Below, in pieces: positions 1 through 8,254 of a stretch of DNA of 64,000 nucleotides. The stretch covers positions 62,001 to 126,000 of the forward strand of contig RDZH01000012.1 in the NCBI GenBank assembly GCA_004293935.1, in the 5' to 3' direction. Each line of letters begins with the position of its first letter. Position 1 is the stretch's first letter. A program made the translations under genes and the position numbers. Source of the DNA: Alphaproteobacteria bacterium. Its GTDB lineage: Bacteria > Pseudomonadota > Alphaproteobacteria > Rickettsiales > UBA998. Under the pieces are notes generated by a model. It was not told where the DNA came from. It saw nothing but the letters and a program-made list of their open reading frames with translations, and searched no databases.

Positions 1-1
1 C

Positions 2-148
2 GCATCGATACGCCAAACATCTTTAGCGCAAAACATCGCTTATTCCACCACCATGGAAGGGACTCGCGCCCTCATTGAAGCCATTGCGTGCATTAAAAAA
101 GACAAAGGTCTTGACGTGTGTAGTTTGCAGGAGTATCATAGCGCGTAA
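2..148 (+). CDS. C-terminal end of an unidentified protein (cut by window edge)
   Basis: An open frame runs from the first bases of the window to the TAA at 146-148, giving 48 residues that begin ASIRQTSLAQNIAY and end LQEYHSA. The composition looks like a real coding end, and the next gene follows after 17 nt with its own strong ribosome site. The pattern of basic/aliphatic residues followed by an EGT-type turn and a final helix resembles the C-terminus of ParA/MinD-type ATPases, but this is only a weak resemblance. The start lies outside the window. Confidence 0.5.
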   Translation, partial: ASIRQTSLAQNIAYSTTMEGTRALIEAIACIKKDKGLDVCSLQEYHSA

Positions 149-165
149 TCTGGAGGAGGTGCACT

Positions 166-852
166 ATGACACAAGCGCAACAAGAAACATTAGAAACGCC
201 ACCTGCCCTCCCTGCGTCAATTAAGCAGAAGATTAATCGTGACGCTACCTTTAATGGAGTGATGGAAACAGTAATTGATCCATTCGGCGGAATGTTTACC
301 AGCGTTGTAGCGATTGGCTCAGCATTTCAACTAGCAAAAAACGCCCTAGGTGGCACGCTCACCAAACAAAATATCATCGGATCATCTGCGGGTATGCTGA
401 TTGGCGGAGGGATAACAGCGGGGCTTATTTATCTCAATAAAGATGCAGCCCTTGAGAAAGAACAAGGCGTGTACCAAGCCGAACTCCCCAAGATGAATGA
501 ACATGCTTCTGGTTGGAATGATTTGAATGGACTCTACAAGATGATTTCTGTTGTTTCTGGGGTGTGTGTCGGCGGGTGGACAGGCATGAACTACGGAGGC
601 AAAGCAGCCTCCTTAGCAGAAAATTTCAAACAAGGCACAGGCAATTTAGCCATGGCAGGCACTGCAGTATTAGGCGGATGCGCTGCCTTTGGTTTGATTC
701 AAGCCTTCTTGCTACACAACACCAATGCAAAACGCCAAGAACTGCGTGATGCTGTAGCGCAAGAGAGCATGACCCCGTCTTCTGATATAAGCGATGCTCA
801 GCAAAAAGGCATGATCACGATGGAGCGCGAACCGCAACGCGATCTACGCTAA
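166..852 (+). CDS. hypothetical glycine-rich membrane protein
   Basis: This 228-residue protein is not recognised. A strong Shine-Dalgarno (GGAGGAGGT at 152-160) fixes the ATG. It has three small-residue-rich hydrophobic stretches, roughly residues 41-57, 73-90 and 125-185, with GxxxG/GGG motifs of the glycine-zipper kind (for example SSAGMLIGGGITAG and LGGCAAFGLIQAF), separated by polar loops. The N-terminal 25 residues and the C-terminal 35 residues are polar. No signal peptidase site is obvious. Similar glycine-zipper proteins of unknown function recur in the window (2406-2855, 15931-17995, 57283-57618). It may share a transcript with the truncated gene upstream. Function unknown. Confidence 0.7.
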   Translation: MTQAQQETLETPPALPASIKQKINRDATFNGVMETVIDPFGGMFTSVVAIGSAFQLAKNALGGTLTKQNIIGSSAGMLIGGGITAGLIYLNKDAALEKEQGVYQAELPKMNEHASGWNDLNGLYKMISVVSGVCVGGWTGMNYGGKAASLAENFKQGTGNLAMAGTAVLGGCAAFGLIQAFLLHNTNAKRQELRDAVAQESMTPSSDISDAQQKGMITMEREPQRDLR

Positions 853-995
853 GAACCTATCTTCATAAAAAACGCATTGCGCTTTTGCTGATAATTTGCT
901 ATGAATAAAAGGTGTACTTATCGCGCTGTCATCTATTCTTAACATATAGCTGCTATAGTACGCACGTAAAACTATGTACCTTGAGTGAGGATACT

Positions 996-1493
996 ATGAC
1001 GCACCACGAATCTTCTTATAATTATCCTTTGCTTGTTGATGAAGCATTGCGCGCCATGGTACAGCGTATTTTGCGCCAAACCCAACATGAGGGGCTGGAT
1101 GGCAACCATCATTTTTATATTTCCTTTAACACAAACCATTCTGCAGTACGCCTTTCTCCGCAATTACGCGAACGCTATCCTGAAGAAATGACGATTGTTG
1201 TGCAGCATCAATATTGGGATTTAGAAGTTGCTAGCCAACATTTTTCTCTGATGCTGAGTTTCAATAACATCCCAGAAAAATTAGTCATTCCTTTTGAGGC
1301 GGTGACCGCCTTTGCTGATCCGAGTGTGCGTTTTGGGGTACAGTTCCATACCCGCCCTGATAGCCATAGAGAAATCCGTGAATTGATTGAAGATGATGCC
1401 TCTATCGCCTCCTTTGAAGAAGAATATGAACCGCAACCAAAAGTTTCAGATGCGGATAAAGTCATATCCTTGGATGCATTCCGCAAACATTAA
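996..1493 (+). CDS. sspB: SspB, ClpXP protease adaptor (alphaproteobacterial type)
   Basis: SspB tethers ssrA-tagged and other substrates to ClpX for degradation by ClpXP in the cytosol. The 165-residue product has the SspB fold signature: an N-terminal helix (YPLLVDEALRAMVQRILR), a beta-rich core with HFYISFNT and the segment IPFEAVTAFADPSVRFGVQF, and an acidic variable tail that ends with a short conserved-looking peptide (VISLDAFRKH), the expected ClpX-binding tail. I chose the ATG at 996 rather than an upstream in-frame ATG at 912, because GAGTGAGG sits just before 996 and homology begins there. smpB, whose product works in the same ssrA tagging route, lies at 5.9 kb. Confidence 0.9.
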   Translation: MTHHESSYNYPLLVDEALRAMVQRILRQTQHEGLDGNHHFYISFNTNHSAVRLSPQLRERYPEEMTIVVQHQYWDLEVASQHFSLMLSFNNIPEKLVIPFEAVTAFADPSVRFGVQFHTRPDSHREIRELIEDDASIASFEEEYEPQPKVSDADKVISLDAFRKH

Positions 1494-1499
1494 CACTTC

Positions 1500-2330
1500 A
1501 TGTTCACCTATCTCAATGGTGCGTACATAGAAAAAGACTCCGCCTTCATCTGTGTTGATGATCGCGGATTTCGTTTTGGTGATGGTCTGTTTGAAACCGT
1601 CGCAATCCTAGGTGGCACACCCCACCTTCTTGATGCCCATCTTGCACGCCTTCATGAAGGCATGAGTGCGTTGCGCTTCCCTAAACTCGATGCACCCTAT
1701 CATACTATTATTGATGAGCTTATCACACGCAATCATGTGGTGGATGGCGTTGCGCGCATCATCATCACACGTGGCAGCGGAAGTATTGGCTACCTCCCCA
1801 CCAGCACAACTCCCACCTGCTACATCGAAGCGCACCCCCAAGCTATTGCCCTTGCAGCAGCAAACCCACCGCCCCCCATCCATATCCGCCCAAGCATCTA
1901 TGCACGTATCGGGAGCGATTGCCTGCCAAGTTTCGCTAAAATGACCAATGCCATGAATCTTATCCTTGCACGCATGGAAGCCGAAGATTATGGCGTAGCA
2001 GATACCCTATTATGCACATCGGAGGGCATCATTGCCGAAACATCCAGCGGCAACCTCTTATGGCGACAAGGGGATCGCTATTTCACTCCATGTACGAGTA
2101 CGGGCTGCGTAAGCGGCACGATGCGCCAGCATCTGATGCGGCAACTGCCCATCATCCCCATTCGCGCTCCTCTCATACGCCTAGAACACGCGGATGCCGT
2201 GGTGATGACCAACGCCCTTAATGGCGTGATCCCCATCACCCGCTGTGGTGATGCCTATCATTTTCCATACAGCAGCGCATGGGCAAAGGAACTATGGGAA
2301 TACGCACGCACCCAATCGGCAATTATATAA
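1500..2330 (+). CDS. class IV PLP aminotransferase (PabC / D-amino acid transaminase-like)
   Basis: Fold-type IV PLP enzyme of 276 residues, the family of aminodeoxychorismate lyase (PabC), branched-chain aminotransferase and D-alanine aminotransferase. Visible landmarks are the N-terminal FGDGLFETV motif (residues 26-34), Lys147 in the SFAKMTNAMN segment as the expected Schiff-base lysine, and Glu180 in IIAETSSGNLL. The FGDGLFET form and the length favour PabC or a D-amino acid aminotransferase, but substrate cannot be assigned from sequence alone. It starts 6 nt after sspB stops, so the two are probably cotranscribed. folP, a folate gene, is far away at 44.4 kb, so context does not settle a PabC role. 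Confidence 0.82.
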   Translation: MFTYLNGAYIEKDSAFICVDDRGFRFGDGLFETVAILGGTPHLLDAHLARLHEGMSALRFPKLDAPYHTIIDELITRNHVVDGVARIIITRGSGSIGYLPTSTTPTCYIEAHPQAIALAAANPPPPIHIRPSIYARIGSDCLPSFAKMTNAMNLILARMEAEDYGVADTLLCTSEGIIAETSSGNLLWRQGDRYFTPCTSTGCVSGTMRQHLMRQLPIIPIRAPLIRLEHADAVVMTNALNGVIPITRCGDAYHFPYSSAWAKELWEYARTQSAII

Positions 2331-2347
2331 TGGCAGCACTATAATGC

Positions 2348-2376
2348 TTGATATGGGGGTAATTTTGCGATACAAT
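2348..2376 (+). promoter_or_regulatory. sigma70-type promoter of the gene at 2406
   Basis: TTGATA (2348-2353) and TACAAT (2371-2376) are separated by exactly 17 nt. The expected start of transcription is near 2383, which leaves room for the GGGGGTG ribosome site at 2393-2399 before the ATG at 2406. Confidence 0.6.
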
Positions 2377-2385
2377 TATTGTATC
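2369..2385. promoter_or_regulatory. perfect palindrome over the -10 box, candidate operator
   Basis: GATACAAT-T-ATTGTATC is a perfect 17-nt dyad that covers the -10 hexamer and the predicted transcription start of the gene at 2406. Such a placement is typical for a dimeric repressor site. The regulator is not known. Confidence 0.4.
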
Positions 2386-2405
2386 TTAACTAGGGGGTGT
2401 GAGCT

Positions 2406-2855
2406 ATGAAAAATACAGAAAAAACAATTTTATACGGAGCTTTGGCTGGTTTCACATGGTCCATTGGTGGCGCAATATCAGGCTATCTCTATGGAACTGT
2501 TCAGAACCAATTAGATGAGATGAATGGTCGTCCTCCTTCACAAAATCCAATTATGAATGGCATCATAGGTACGGTAACGGGTGCATTTTTTATGGGCGGT
2601 CTTTATTATGGGGTAAAACTCGCGGAGGCAGAAGGCAAGATTGAAGAATTGAACCATGAGAAGCAGGTGCAATCACAACGCCCTGTGCGCAACATCCCCG
2701 CTGCGGCAGAAGAAGTACATACGCCTGCCCCAACTGTCGCAATCGCACCAGAGCAAGCAATAGCACAAGAAGCCAAACCATCAACACAACCATCGACACA
2801 ATGGCAAGATTATATCGATCAGCGTGGCACTGCACTACAGCAGGTGCGCAGATAA
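2406..2855 (+). CDS. hypothetical small membrane protein with proline/alanine-rich tail
   Basis: Unrecognised 149-residue protein. Two hydrophobic glycine-rich segments (about residues 8-30, LYGALAGFTWSIGGAISGYL, and 48-67, GIIGTVTGAFFMGGLYYGV) form a probable hairpin across the inner membrane. They are followed by a short charged helix (LAEAEGKIEELNHEK) and a low-complexity Ala/Pro/Gln/Thr tail. The start has a good ribosome site (GGGGGTG) and its own promoter with a palindrome over the -10 box, so it is likely regulated on its own. It converges with the uracil-DNA glycosylase gene, 11 nt away. No function can be given. Confidence 0.65.
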   Translation: MKNTEKTILYGALAGFTWSIGGAISGYLYGTVQNQLDEMNGRPPSQNPIMNGIIGTVTGAFFMGGLYYGVKLAEAEGKIEELNHEKQVQSQRPVRNIPAAAEEVHTPAPTVAIAPEQAIAQEAKPSTQPSTQWQDYIDQRGTALQQVRR

Positions 2856-2866
2856 TAATGCCCCTA

Positions 2867-3649
2867 TCACTCACTACGCCCAAGCAGCTCTTTTAAGGCA
2901 AGCATATCCTGCCAACTATGGCGTTTTTGTGTGGGTTGCCGCATTAAAAAAGATGGATGCGCCGTGATAAGTACGGGGATAGTCCGCCCCGATCCCGTGC
3001 ATTCATAATGATGCACCGTCCCTCGAAGACGCATCATCCCGTGCGATGTTCCAAGGAGCGATTGCGCGGCATTGCCACCGAGTAGCAGCAATAATTTTGG
3101 TTGCTGCAACGCAATAAAACGCTGCACAAACGGGGCGCACACATCGCGCTCAAGGGGAGTGATAGCGCGATTGCCGGGGGTGCGCCAAAAAATGCTCGTA
3201 ATTGCAAAAATATCACGTTCACGTTCCACCCCAATGGATGCTAACATCGCACCAAGCAACGCCCCACTTGCCCCGCAAAAAGGCAGCCCCTGTTGTTCTT
3301 CTTCCGCGTCAGGGGCTTCCCCAATCACCATAATGCGTGCATCGGGGTTTCCTGTTGCAATCACTGCCCGGGCGGCAGTGCGCTTGAGGGCGCAACCGTC
3401 AAAAGCGCGAATCGCATCATGCAATGCATCCAATGTCGTCACTGATTGTGCGATGGTGCGCGCCAGTTGCACGCCATCATTCTGCACTGTAGGCGGGGGA
3501 GGCAATGCCGCAATAGACGGCGTAGGCGTAGGCATAGGCGGGCGCAGATAATCATGCAGATCATCCGCAACAAAATCATGCACCCCTGCATCGCGTAACC
3601 ACGCGCACCAACCAAGCGCATAATGGCGCAACTGTTCTGCATCTATCAT
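2867..3649 (-). CDS. uracil-DNA glycosylase, family 4/5-like
   Basis: Removes uracil from DNA as the first step of base excision repair. The 260-residue protein has a variable N-terminal region of about 75 residues, then the UDG superfamily core: motif 1 GEAPDAEEEQQGLPF (110-124), the WRTPGNR segment (155-161) and the C-terminal HPSFL motif (231-235) followed by KRHSWQDM. Classical family 4 enzymes bind a [4Fe-4S] cluster through four cysteines. Here only C86 (in FDGCALK) and C171 remain at such positions and the other two are D84-like and W155, a pattern I recall in many alphaproteobacterial members. The canonical GEAPG glycine is Asp113. Its start overlaps the end of the winged-helix gene by 4 nt. 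It is the last gene of a four-gene operon. Confidence 0.85.
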   Translation of the reverse strand: MIDAEQLRHYALGWCAWLRDAGVHDFVADDLHDYLRPPMPTPTPSIAALPPPPTVQNDGVQLARTIAQSVTTLDALHDAIRAFDGCALKRTAARAVIATGNPDARIMVIGEAPDAEEEQQGLPFCGASGALLGAMLASIGVERERDIFAITSIFWRTPGNRAITPLERDVCAPFVQRFIALQQPKLLLLLGGNAAQSLLGTSHGMMRLRGTVHHYECTGSGRTIPVLITAHPSFLMRQPTQKRHSWQDMLALKELLGRSE

Positions 3650-4203
3650 GTTGCCCTCTCCTGCACCGCAAGACGATAGATTCCCTGTTGCACCGCGATC
3701 TCGATCAGTATCGGCATAGGCTGATCGGTAAGTTTTTGTCGCAACCGATACAGATGCGTCTCTAGGGTATGGGTTTCGGTGTCAGGATGATAGCCCCACA
3801 CATGATGCAACAAATCTTCCTTAGTGATGCCATCCTCGCCCGCATGATAGAGCGCGTGCAGCAAATCATATTCTTTTTCCGTTAGCTCCACAAAGTTCGT
3901 GCCGTAATCTACCCTACGGCGCACAGGATCAAGCAACACCCCAACCGCAAGCTGAAGTGCAGTATTCCCCCCGTTATTTTCCGCACAATATTGCCCCAGC
4001 ACCACGCTAAATTCAGGCAGCGATACGGGCAGAGCAGCGCGATGCACCACCCCGCCATTGGGGGCATAAGCAACAAGCTCGTGATGCTCCATGCGTAGTG
4101 CAAGCCGAGCCACATCAGGATAATGCTCCTGCATCCATAACTGCCAGCGTTCTAATGTCGCCATAATTTCGGTATCGAAATAATCGCTCATAGGGCGCAT
4201 CAT
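3646..4203 (-). CDS. winged-helix DNA-binding protein without receiver domain
   Basis: A 185-residue protein whose last ~95 residues match the OmpR/PhoB-type winged helix: ELTEKEYDLLHALYHAGEDG, then KEDLLHHVWGY and a recognition helix region TLETHLYRLRQKL, ending in a beta hairpin (IEIAVQQGIYRL). The N-terminal ~90 residues do not contain the DD...D...K pattern of a receiver, so it is not a normal phosphorylated response regulator. ATG at 4203 follows directly on the stop of the TAXI gene, so translation is probably coupled. It may act as a transcription regulator responding to something other than phosphorylation. The target is unknown. Confidence 0.75.
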   Translation of the reverse strand: MMRPMSDYFDTEIMATLERWQLWMQEHYPDVARLALRMEHHELVAYAPNGGVVHRAALPVSLPEFSVVLGQYCAENNGGNTALQLAVGVLLDPVRRRVDYGTNFVELTEKEYDLLHALYHAGEDGITKEDLLHHVWGYHPDTETHTLETHLYRLRQKLTDQPMPILIEIAVQQGIYRLAVQERAT

Positions 4204-5283
4204 TTAGCGTTGCTTATCATTATGATTCAACACATCAAGAAGATCTTTGGTGAGTTCTTCTTGATATTCTTTTTTACCCGCACCTTGTTGCTTATGAAGG
4301 GCGGGTAAGAATTGTCCTTTCTCCCAGATACATGGCGTTTTCGACCAATGCTGTACATCTTGAAAGAGATTGACCTCCTTCCACTTTGGATGACCCGACA
4401 CACGCAAATGCGCCAACTGTTCATAGACCATTGTCCCTACATCATATAATGCCCGACACGCGGCACTTCCCGTCTGCACCTTCTGAGGATTTTGATGGTA
4501 CGCCACCAACACCGCCGTTACTTTTGCCGTCACAATAGGATTTTTGATAAAAGCATAATCAGCATTGGTAATGCGCGTCGGTGAATATTCTTCATACACA
4601 CGCGGATCATCAATCGGAATAAGATGCACCTGCTCCAATAATTCTGCTTGCGCAGTTTTGCCAGAATCTTTCAGGTTTGCCAGATTTGAGAAAAACGGCA
4701 CAGGCTTGCCACCCACAAAAAACATCGCATCGGCATCCCCTTGCATCACGGCAAGTATGCCTTCCGCAGGATTCATATGCAGCAATTCTCCTGCCTTCAC
4801 CTCAGAAAGCCCCAGAATATTCATCGCGGTGAGCATATTGCCACTGCCTTCTTCTCCGATCACAATACGTTTACCATTCAGATCACGCATCCCTTTAATG
4901 TTTTTAGTCGCCAACACATGCACTTCTTCATCAAAAAACGGGAAAATGAGGAATAAGCGTTCCGTCACATGCTGCGTTGTCGCTTTGGTGGAACGGCGCA
5001 TTAAGCCTAAAATATCAGATTGCACAATACCCAAAGCTACATCATTTTTGCGTTCCACCATCTGACGAATATTATCAATCGATCCAAGCGAAGGCAACAC
5101 CTGCACGGGACGGGTGGCTTTCAATAAGCCCGCAATATCGCGCCCAATATGTTGATATGTTCCTGCCTTAGACCCCGTAACAATGGTAATAGGAGTTTTT
5201 GATGGCAACGCACGCACCATGCACGGTTGGATAAGCACCATGATTGCCCACAAAGCAAGGAAGCGTATTGTGCATGTCATCAT
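4204..5283 (-). CDS. TAXI-family solute-binding protein
   Basis: TAXI proteins are periplasmic binding proteins of TRAP transporters. This 359-residue protein has a hydrophobic signal peptide (FLALWAIMVLIQPCMVRA, cleavage probably just after) and the family core: ITIVTGSKAGTYQHIGRDIA near the mature N-terminus, GSIDNIRQM, VALGIVQSDIL, the central GKRIVIGEEGSGNMLTA and MFFVGGKPVPFF. No TRAP membrane subunits (DctM/DctQ) are encoded beside it. Instead it lies 1 nt after a single-span membrane protein and abuts a winged-helix gene, which hints at a sensory rather than transport role. Ligand unknown. Confidence 0.88.
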   Translation of the reverse strand: MMTCTIRFLALWAIMVLIQPCMVRALPSKTPITIVTGSKAGTYQHIGRDIAGLLKATRPVQVLPSLGSIDNIRQMVERKNDVALGIVQSDILGLMRRSTKATTQHVTERLFLIFPFFDEEVHVLATKNIKGMRDLNGKRIVIGEEGSGNMLTAMNILGLSEVKAGELLHMNPAEGILAVMQGDADAMFFVGGKPVPFFSNLANLKDSGKTAQAELLEQVHLIPIDDPRVYEEYSPTRITNADYAFIKNPIVTAKVTAVLVAYHQNPQKVQTGSAACRALYDVGTMVYEQLAHLRVSGHPKWKEVNLFQDVQHWSKTPCIWEKGQFLPALHKQQGAGKKEYQEELTKDLLDVLNHNDKQR

Positions 5284-5284
5284 C

Positions 5285-5761
5285 TTATTCTCCCTGCAAA
5301 TGGCGTAATAATTCTTTTCGTTCTTCGTGAGTTAGCACGACCTTCGGAACGGCAAGAGGCTCTTCCACCGCCTTGCGATGATAAAATTCCATGGGTGCAG
5401 CATCACTTTGAGGCGCAACAGACGCAATCTTCTCAGATGCCTTCGGCACATCTTCTGATCCCAACCAAAAAAACATCACACCCAGCAGCAACAGCAAGGC
5501 AATCACCAAAGGGGTGCGCACCCACGCAAGAACACGTCGATAAGTTGCGGAACTATAACGCACCTTTTGATGTTTGGCACGAATATAGGTTGCCATCGAT
5601 AGACGCTGTGCATCTTTTTCCAGCGCATCTTCCCACATACCAATTTTAGGAAGCAATGGGGGGGGCGCATCATGCGCGTTCGGCGCACCCAAGGGAACAG
5701 ACGAGGCTGCTTGCGAAGAAGAAGAGCGATGCTCAGATAGTTCAACATATGGTACAGACAT
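5285..5761 (-). CDS. hypothetical single-span membrane protein, first gene of TAXI operon
   Basis: A 158-residue protein with a cytosolic-looking Ser/Pro-rich N-terminus, a basic juxtamembrane region (RAKHQKVRYSSATYRRVLAW), one strong transmembrane helix at about residues 83-100 (PLVIALLLLLGVMFFWLG) and an acidic/charged ~55-residue C-terminal part, probably periplasmic. It is separated by 1 nt from the TAXI binding protein. A membrane anchor or signal-relay partner for that protein is a plausible inference. I do not recognise a named domain. Confidence 0.65.
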   Translation of the reverse strand: MSVPYVELSEHRSSSSQAASSVPLGAPNAHDAPPPLLPKIGMWEDALEKDAQRLSMATYIRAKHQKVRYSSATYRRVLAWVRTPLVIALLLLLGVMFFWLGSEDVPKASEKIASVAPQSDAAPMEFYHRKAVEEPLAVPKVVLTHEERKELLRHLQGE

Positions 5762-5902
5762 AAGCGTTCCAGTAGGAGCAAAAATAAAAAATCAATATAA
5801 TCTAATCTAGCGCAAAAACCCCTCACATGTCTAGGCAAAAGTCACTCAAACTTTGCCTAAGATTAACAACTATTGGGTAATGCGCCATACATGCACTCAG
5901 CC

Positions 5903-6382
5903 TTATACATCATGCTTCATGATCCGCTCTTTCTGACGCTGCCAATCACGATCTTTTTCACTGTCGCGCTTGTCATGGGCTTTTTTCCCCTTACCCAACG
6001 CCATGAGTATCTTCACTCGCCCATCTTCATTAAAATAGATTTTCAGCGGGATAAGCGTTAATCCCTTGGTTTGTAGCAAACCAATCATCTTCTTGATTTC
6101 ACGACGATGCAATAGCAGCTTGCGCGGGCGCAATGGCGCATGATTAAAGCGATTACCTGCTTTATATTCCGAAATATGCAACTGATGCAGCCATAATTCT
6201 TCATTTTTTTCTACCGCAAATGCCTCTTGTATATTGGCTTTCCCCTCACGCAAGGCTTTTACCTCCGTGGACATCAACACAATACCAGCTTCATATTCCT
6301 GCAATAATTCATATTCATACCGTGCGCGACGATTAAGGATCGTGGGGGAATCATTGACGGGGCGTTTTTTCTTAGTGTTCAT
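5903..6382 (-). CDS. smpB: SsrA-binding protein SmpB
   Basis: SmpB binds tmRNA and brings it to stalled ribosomes for trans-translation. The 159-residue protein shows the family landmarks: [18 protein letters not shown] and [20 protein letters not shown] in the N-terminal half, [20 protein letters not shown] in the middle, and the basic C-terminal tail ([17 protein letters not shown]) that enters the mRNA channel. It overlaps the dapA stop by 4 nt, the usual dapA-smpB arrangement in alphaproteobacteria. The tmRNA itself was not found in this window. Confidence 0.96.
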   Translation of the reverse strand: MNTKKKRPVNDSPTILNRRARYEYELLQEYEAGIVLMSTEVKALREGKANIQEAFAVEKNEELWLHQLHISEYKAGNRFNHAPLRPRKLLLHRREIKKMIGLLQTKGLTLIPLKIYFNEDGRVKILMALGKGKKAHDKRDSEKDRDWQRQKERIMKHDV

Positions 6383-7278
6383 GAGAGTTGTTCCAGAAGA
6401 TCAAGTTGCTCCAACGCGGAACGAATCCATTGTTGCGAAGCAAGGGATGGCTGCACTAACGGCAAGCGTAGCGTAGGCTGACACAGCTCCATCAGTGACA
6501 TGGCATATTTCACTGCAATAGGATTCGTTTCACAAAACATCGCCAGATGCAACGGCACAAGCTGATCATGCGCGACTTTTGCTAGTTCATAATCCCCTTC
6601 AAGAGAATAATGCTGCACATCACGGCACAATACAGGGGCAACATTAGAGCTTACCGAAATACATCCCTGCCCCCCCATCGCGTTAAAGCCAAGTGCCGTA
6701 AGGTCTTCTCCTGAGAGCAATGCCAGCCTATCCCCTGCACGATGATGCAATTTTGCCACACGCGCTAAATCTCCTGTAGCATCTTTTACGCCCACAATAT
6801 TCGTGCACGCTTCCGCCAAACGCAGCAACGTATCATCGGCAATATCAATCACCGAGCGACCGGGGATATTATAGACAATAATCGGACTATCGACACGACT
6901 CGCCACATAATGAAAATGCGCAAATTGCCCCTCCGCATTGGGCTTGTTGTAATAAGGCGCGACAAGCAACACACTATCCGCCCCAACATGATGCGCATGG
7001 CGCGTGAGATCCAGCGTCTCCTCCGTAGAGTTCGACCCCGCTCCAGCCATCACATGCACGCGTTTATTTGCCACCTTCACCACCGTCTCCACCACGCGTT
7101 TATGTTCGGCGTGAGTGAGTGTGGGGGATTCCCCTGTCGTACCGCACGGCACAAGCCCATCCACTCCTTGCTGAATCTGCCATTCCACAAGGGCTTCCAG
7201 TGCGGGATAATCAACCCCCTCATTGGTCATGGGCGTAATAAGTGCGGTAAAAATACCGCGAATTGATTGTGATGTCAT
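6379..7278 (-). CDS. dapA: 4-hydroxy-tetrahydrodipicolinate synthase DapA
   Basis: Condenses pyruvate with aspartate semialdehyde in lysine and diaminopimelate synthesis. The 299-residue protein has the aldolase-type TIM barrel motifs: [14 protein letters not shown] (46-59), catalytic Tyr136 and Arg141 in IVYNIPGRS, and the Schiff-base Lys165 in [10 protein letters not shown]. Length is normal for the family. It is followed directly by smpB with a 4-nt overlap. Confidence 0.96.
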   Translation of the reverse strand: MTSQSIRGIFTALITPMTNEGVDYPALEALVEWQIQQGVDGLVPCGTTGESPTLTHAEHKRVVETVVKVANKRVHVMAGAGSNSTEETLDLTRHAHHVGADSVLLVAPYYNKPNAEGQFAHFHYVASRVDSPIIVYNIPGRSVIDIADDTLLRLAEACTNIVGVKDATGDLARVAKLHHRAGDRLALLSGEDLTALGFNAMGGQGCISVSSNVAPVLCRDVQHYSLEGDYELAKVAHDQLVPLHLAMFCETNPIAVKYAMSLMELCQPTLRLPLVQPSLASQQWIRSALEQLDLLEQLS

Positions 7279-7340
7279 ACGTAAATTCCTTCAATATCCC
7301 CCTACCATAAAAGAACTAGACGTTTTTATCAATCTTCTAC

Positions 7341-7369
7341 TTGCATTTTGTGCAAAACTTTCTTATAAA
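7341..7369 (+). promoter_or_regulatory. promoter of tRNA-Pro
   Basis: TTGCAT (7341-7346), a 17-nt spacer and TATAAA (7364-7369) precede the tRNA by 32 nt. The predicted transcript start is near 7376, leaving a short 5' leader. Confidence 0.6.
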
Positions 7370-7401
7370 GCCATTTATACGATAAATCTATCGTGAATCG
7401 T

Positions 7402-7478
<77 letters not shown>

Positions 7479-7504
7479 TGTAGTCACGATGTGAGTATTT
7501 TTTA

Positions 7505-8242
7505 TCAAACGACTATAGTCGCTTGATGCTCAGGCGTTGGCACGATTCTCCCTTGATGGATCGGGCGCGCTTCAATCACACAGACAGGATAAGCACTCAT
7601 TGCTTGCCCATCCATAGCAATTCCCACATGCCATTGCTTTTCTTGATGGGCGATAAAATCATCAACGGGCATCACGGCATCATGCATGGCACAGAACTGA
7701 TCATATTCTTCTTGTATGCGCGCATGGATCGGTGATCGATCCTGATTGACGTGCGATACAAAAAAATCTATTTTTTCTTGATCATAGCCAAATAAAACAC
7801 CAAGCGTTCGCCATTTTTCTTCACATGGGGGCAATGCCATCGCACAATCCATAGCTTCTAACGCTTCTTGTGTGCGGGCAAATGCGATCATATACTCATT
7901 TTCTTGTATCAGCATCTGATGCGATTGCATATAATCTTTCAATCGCTCAAGCATCGCACCAGAGAATTCCTCTAATTTCATCACACTCGCGCACATACGC
8001 TCGTCATTGACCAGCAAGTTTAAGGCATCATCCATTTGATTACCCGAAACCAAACTAAAGGATGCCGTATGTTTATCAAGGAATGTGTGTTTTTGCCATG
8101 CAACCCGTTCATCAAAATCCATGGAAGCATAGGTACTCATGGCATCGTTTTTCCTATCCACCATCGCGTCAAAGATGCGATGTATCTCGTCATCTGTTAA
8201 ATTTCGCTGCGTTGTGGGGAATGATGCATCATCTATCGTCAT
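7505..8242 (-). CDS. hypothetical soluble protein
   Basis: Unrecognised 245-residue acidic protein without signal peptide or membrane segments. It is predicted largely helical in its first 170 residues ([55 protein letters not shown]) with a beta-like C-terminal portion ([24 protein letters not shown]). The last codons form part of the recurrent motif TCAAACGACTATAG (7505-7518), which also occurs at 15.9 kb and twice at 52.3 kb. The start is uncertain because no clear ribosome site is visible before the ATG at 8242. Confidence 0.6.
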   Translation of the reverse strand: MTIDDASFPTTQRNLTDDEIHRIFDAMVDRKNDAMSTYASMDFDERVAWQKHTFLDKHTASFSLVSGNQMDDALNLLVNDERMCASVMKLEEFSGAMLERLKDYMQSHQMLIQENEYMIAFARTQEALEAMDCAMALPPCEEKWRTLGVLFGYDQEKIDFFVSHVNQDRSPIHARIQEEYDQFCAMHDAVMPVDDFIAHQEKQWHVGIAMDGQAMSAYPVCVIEARPIHQGRIVPTPEHQATIVV

Positions 8243-8254
8243 AACCCCATAATA

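Noticed and set aside
2867-3649. UdgX-type uracil-DNA-binding protein
   Set aside because: The covalent-binding loop (KRRIH-type) of UdgX is not seen; the C-terminal HPS motif is of ordinary type.
4204-5283. A TRAP transporter operon
   Set aside because: Only the TAXI binding protein is present. The neighbours are a single-span protein and a winged-helix protein, not DctQ/DctM.
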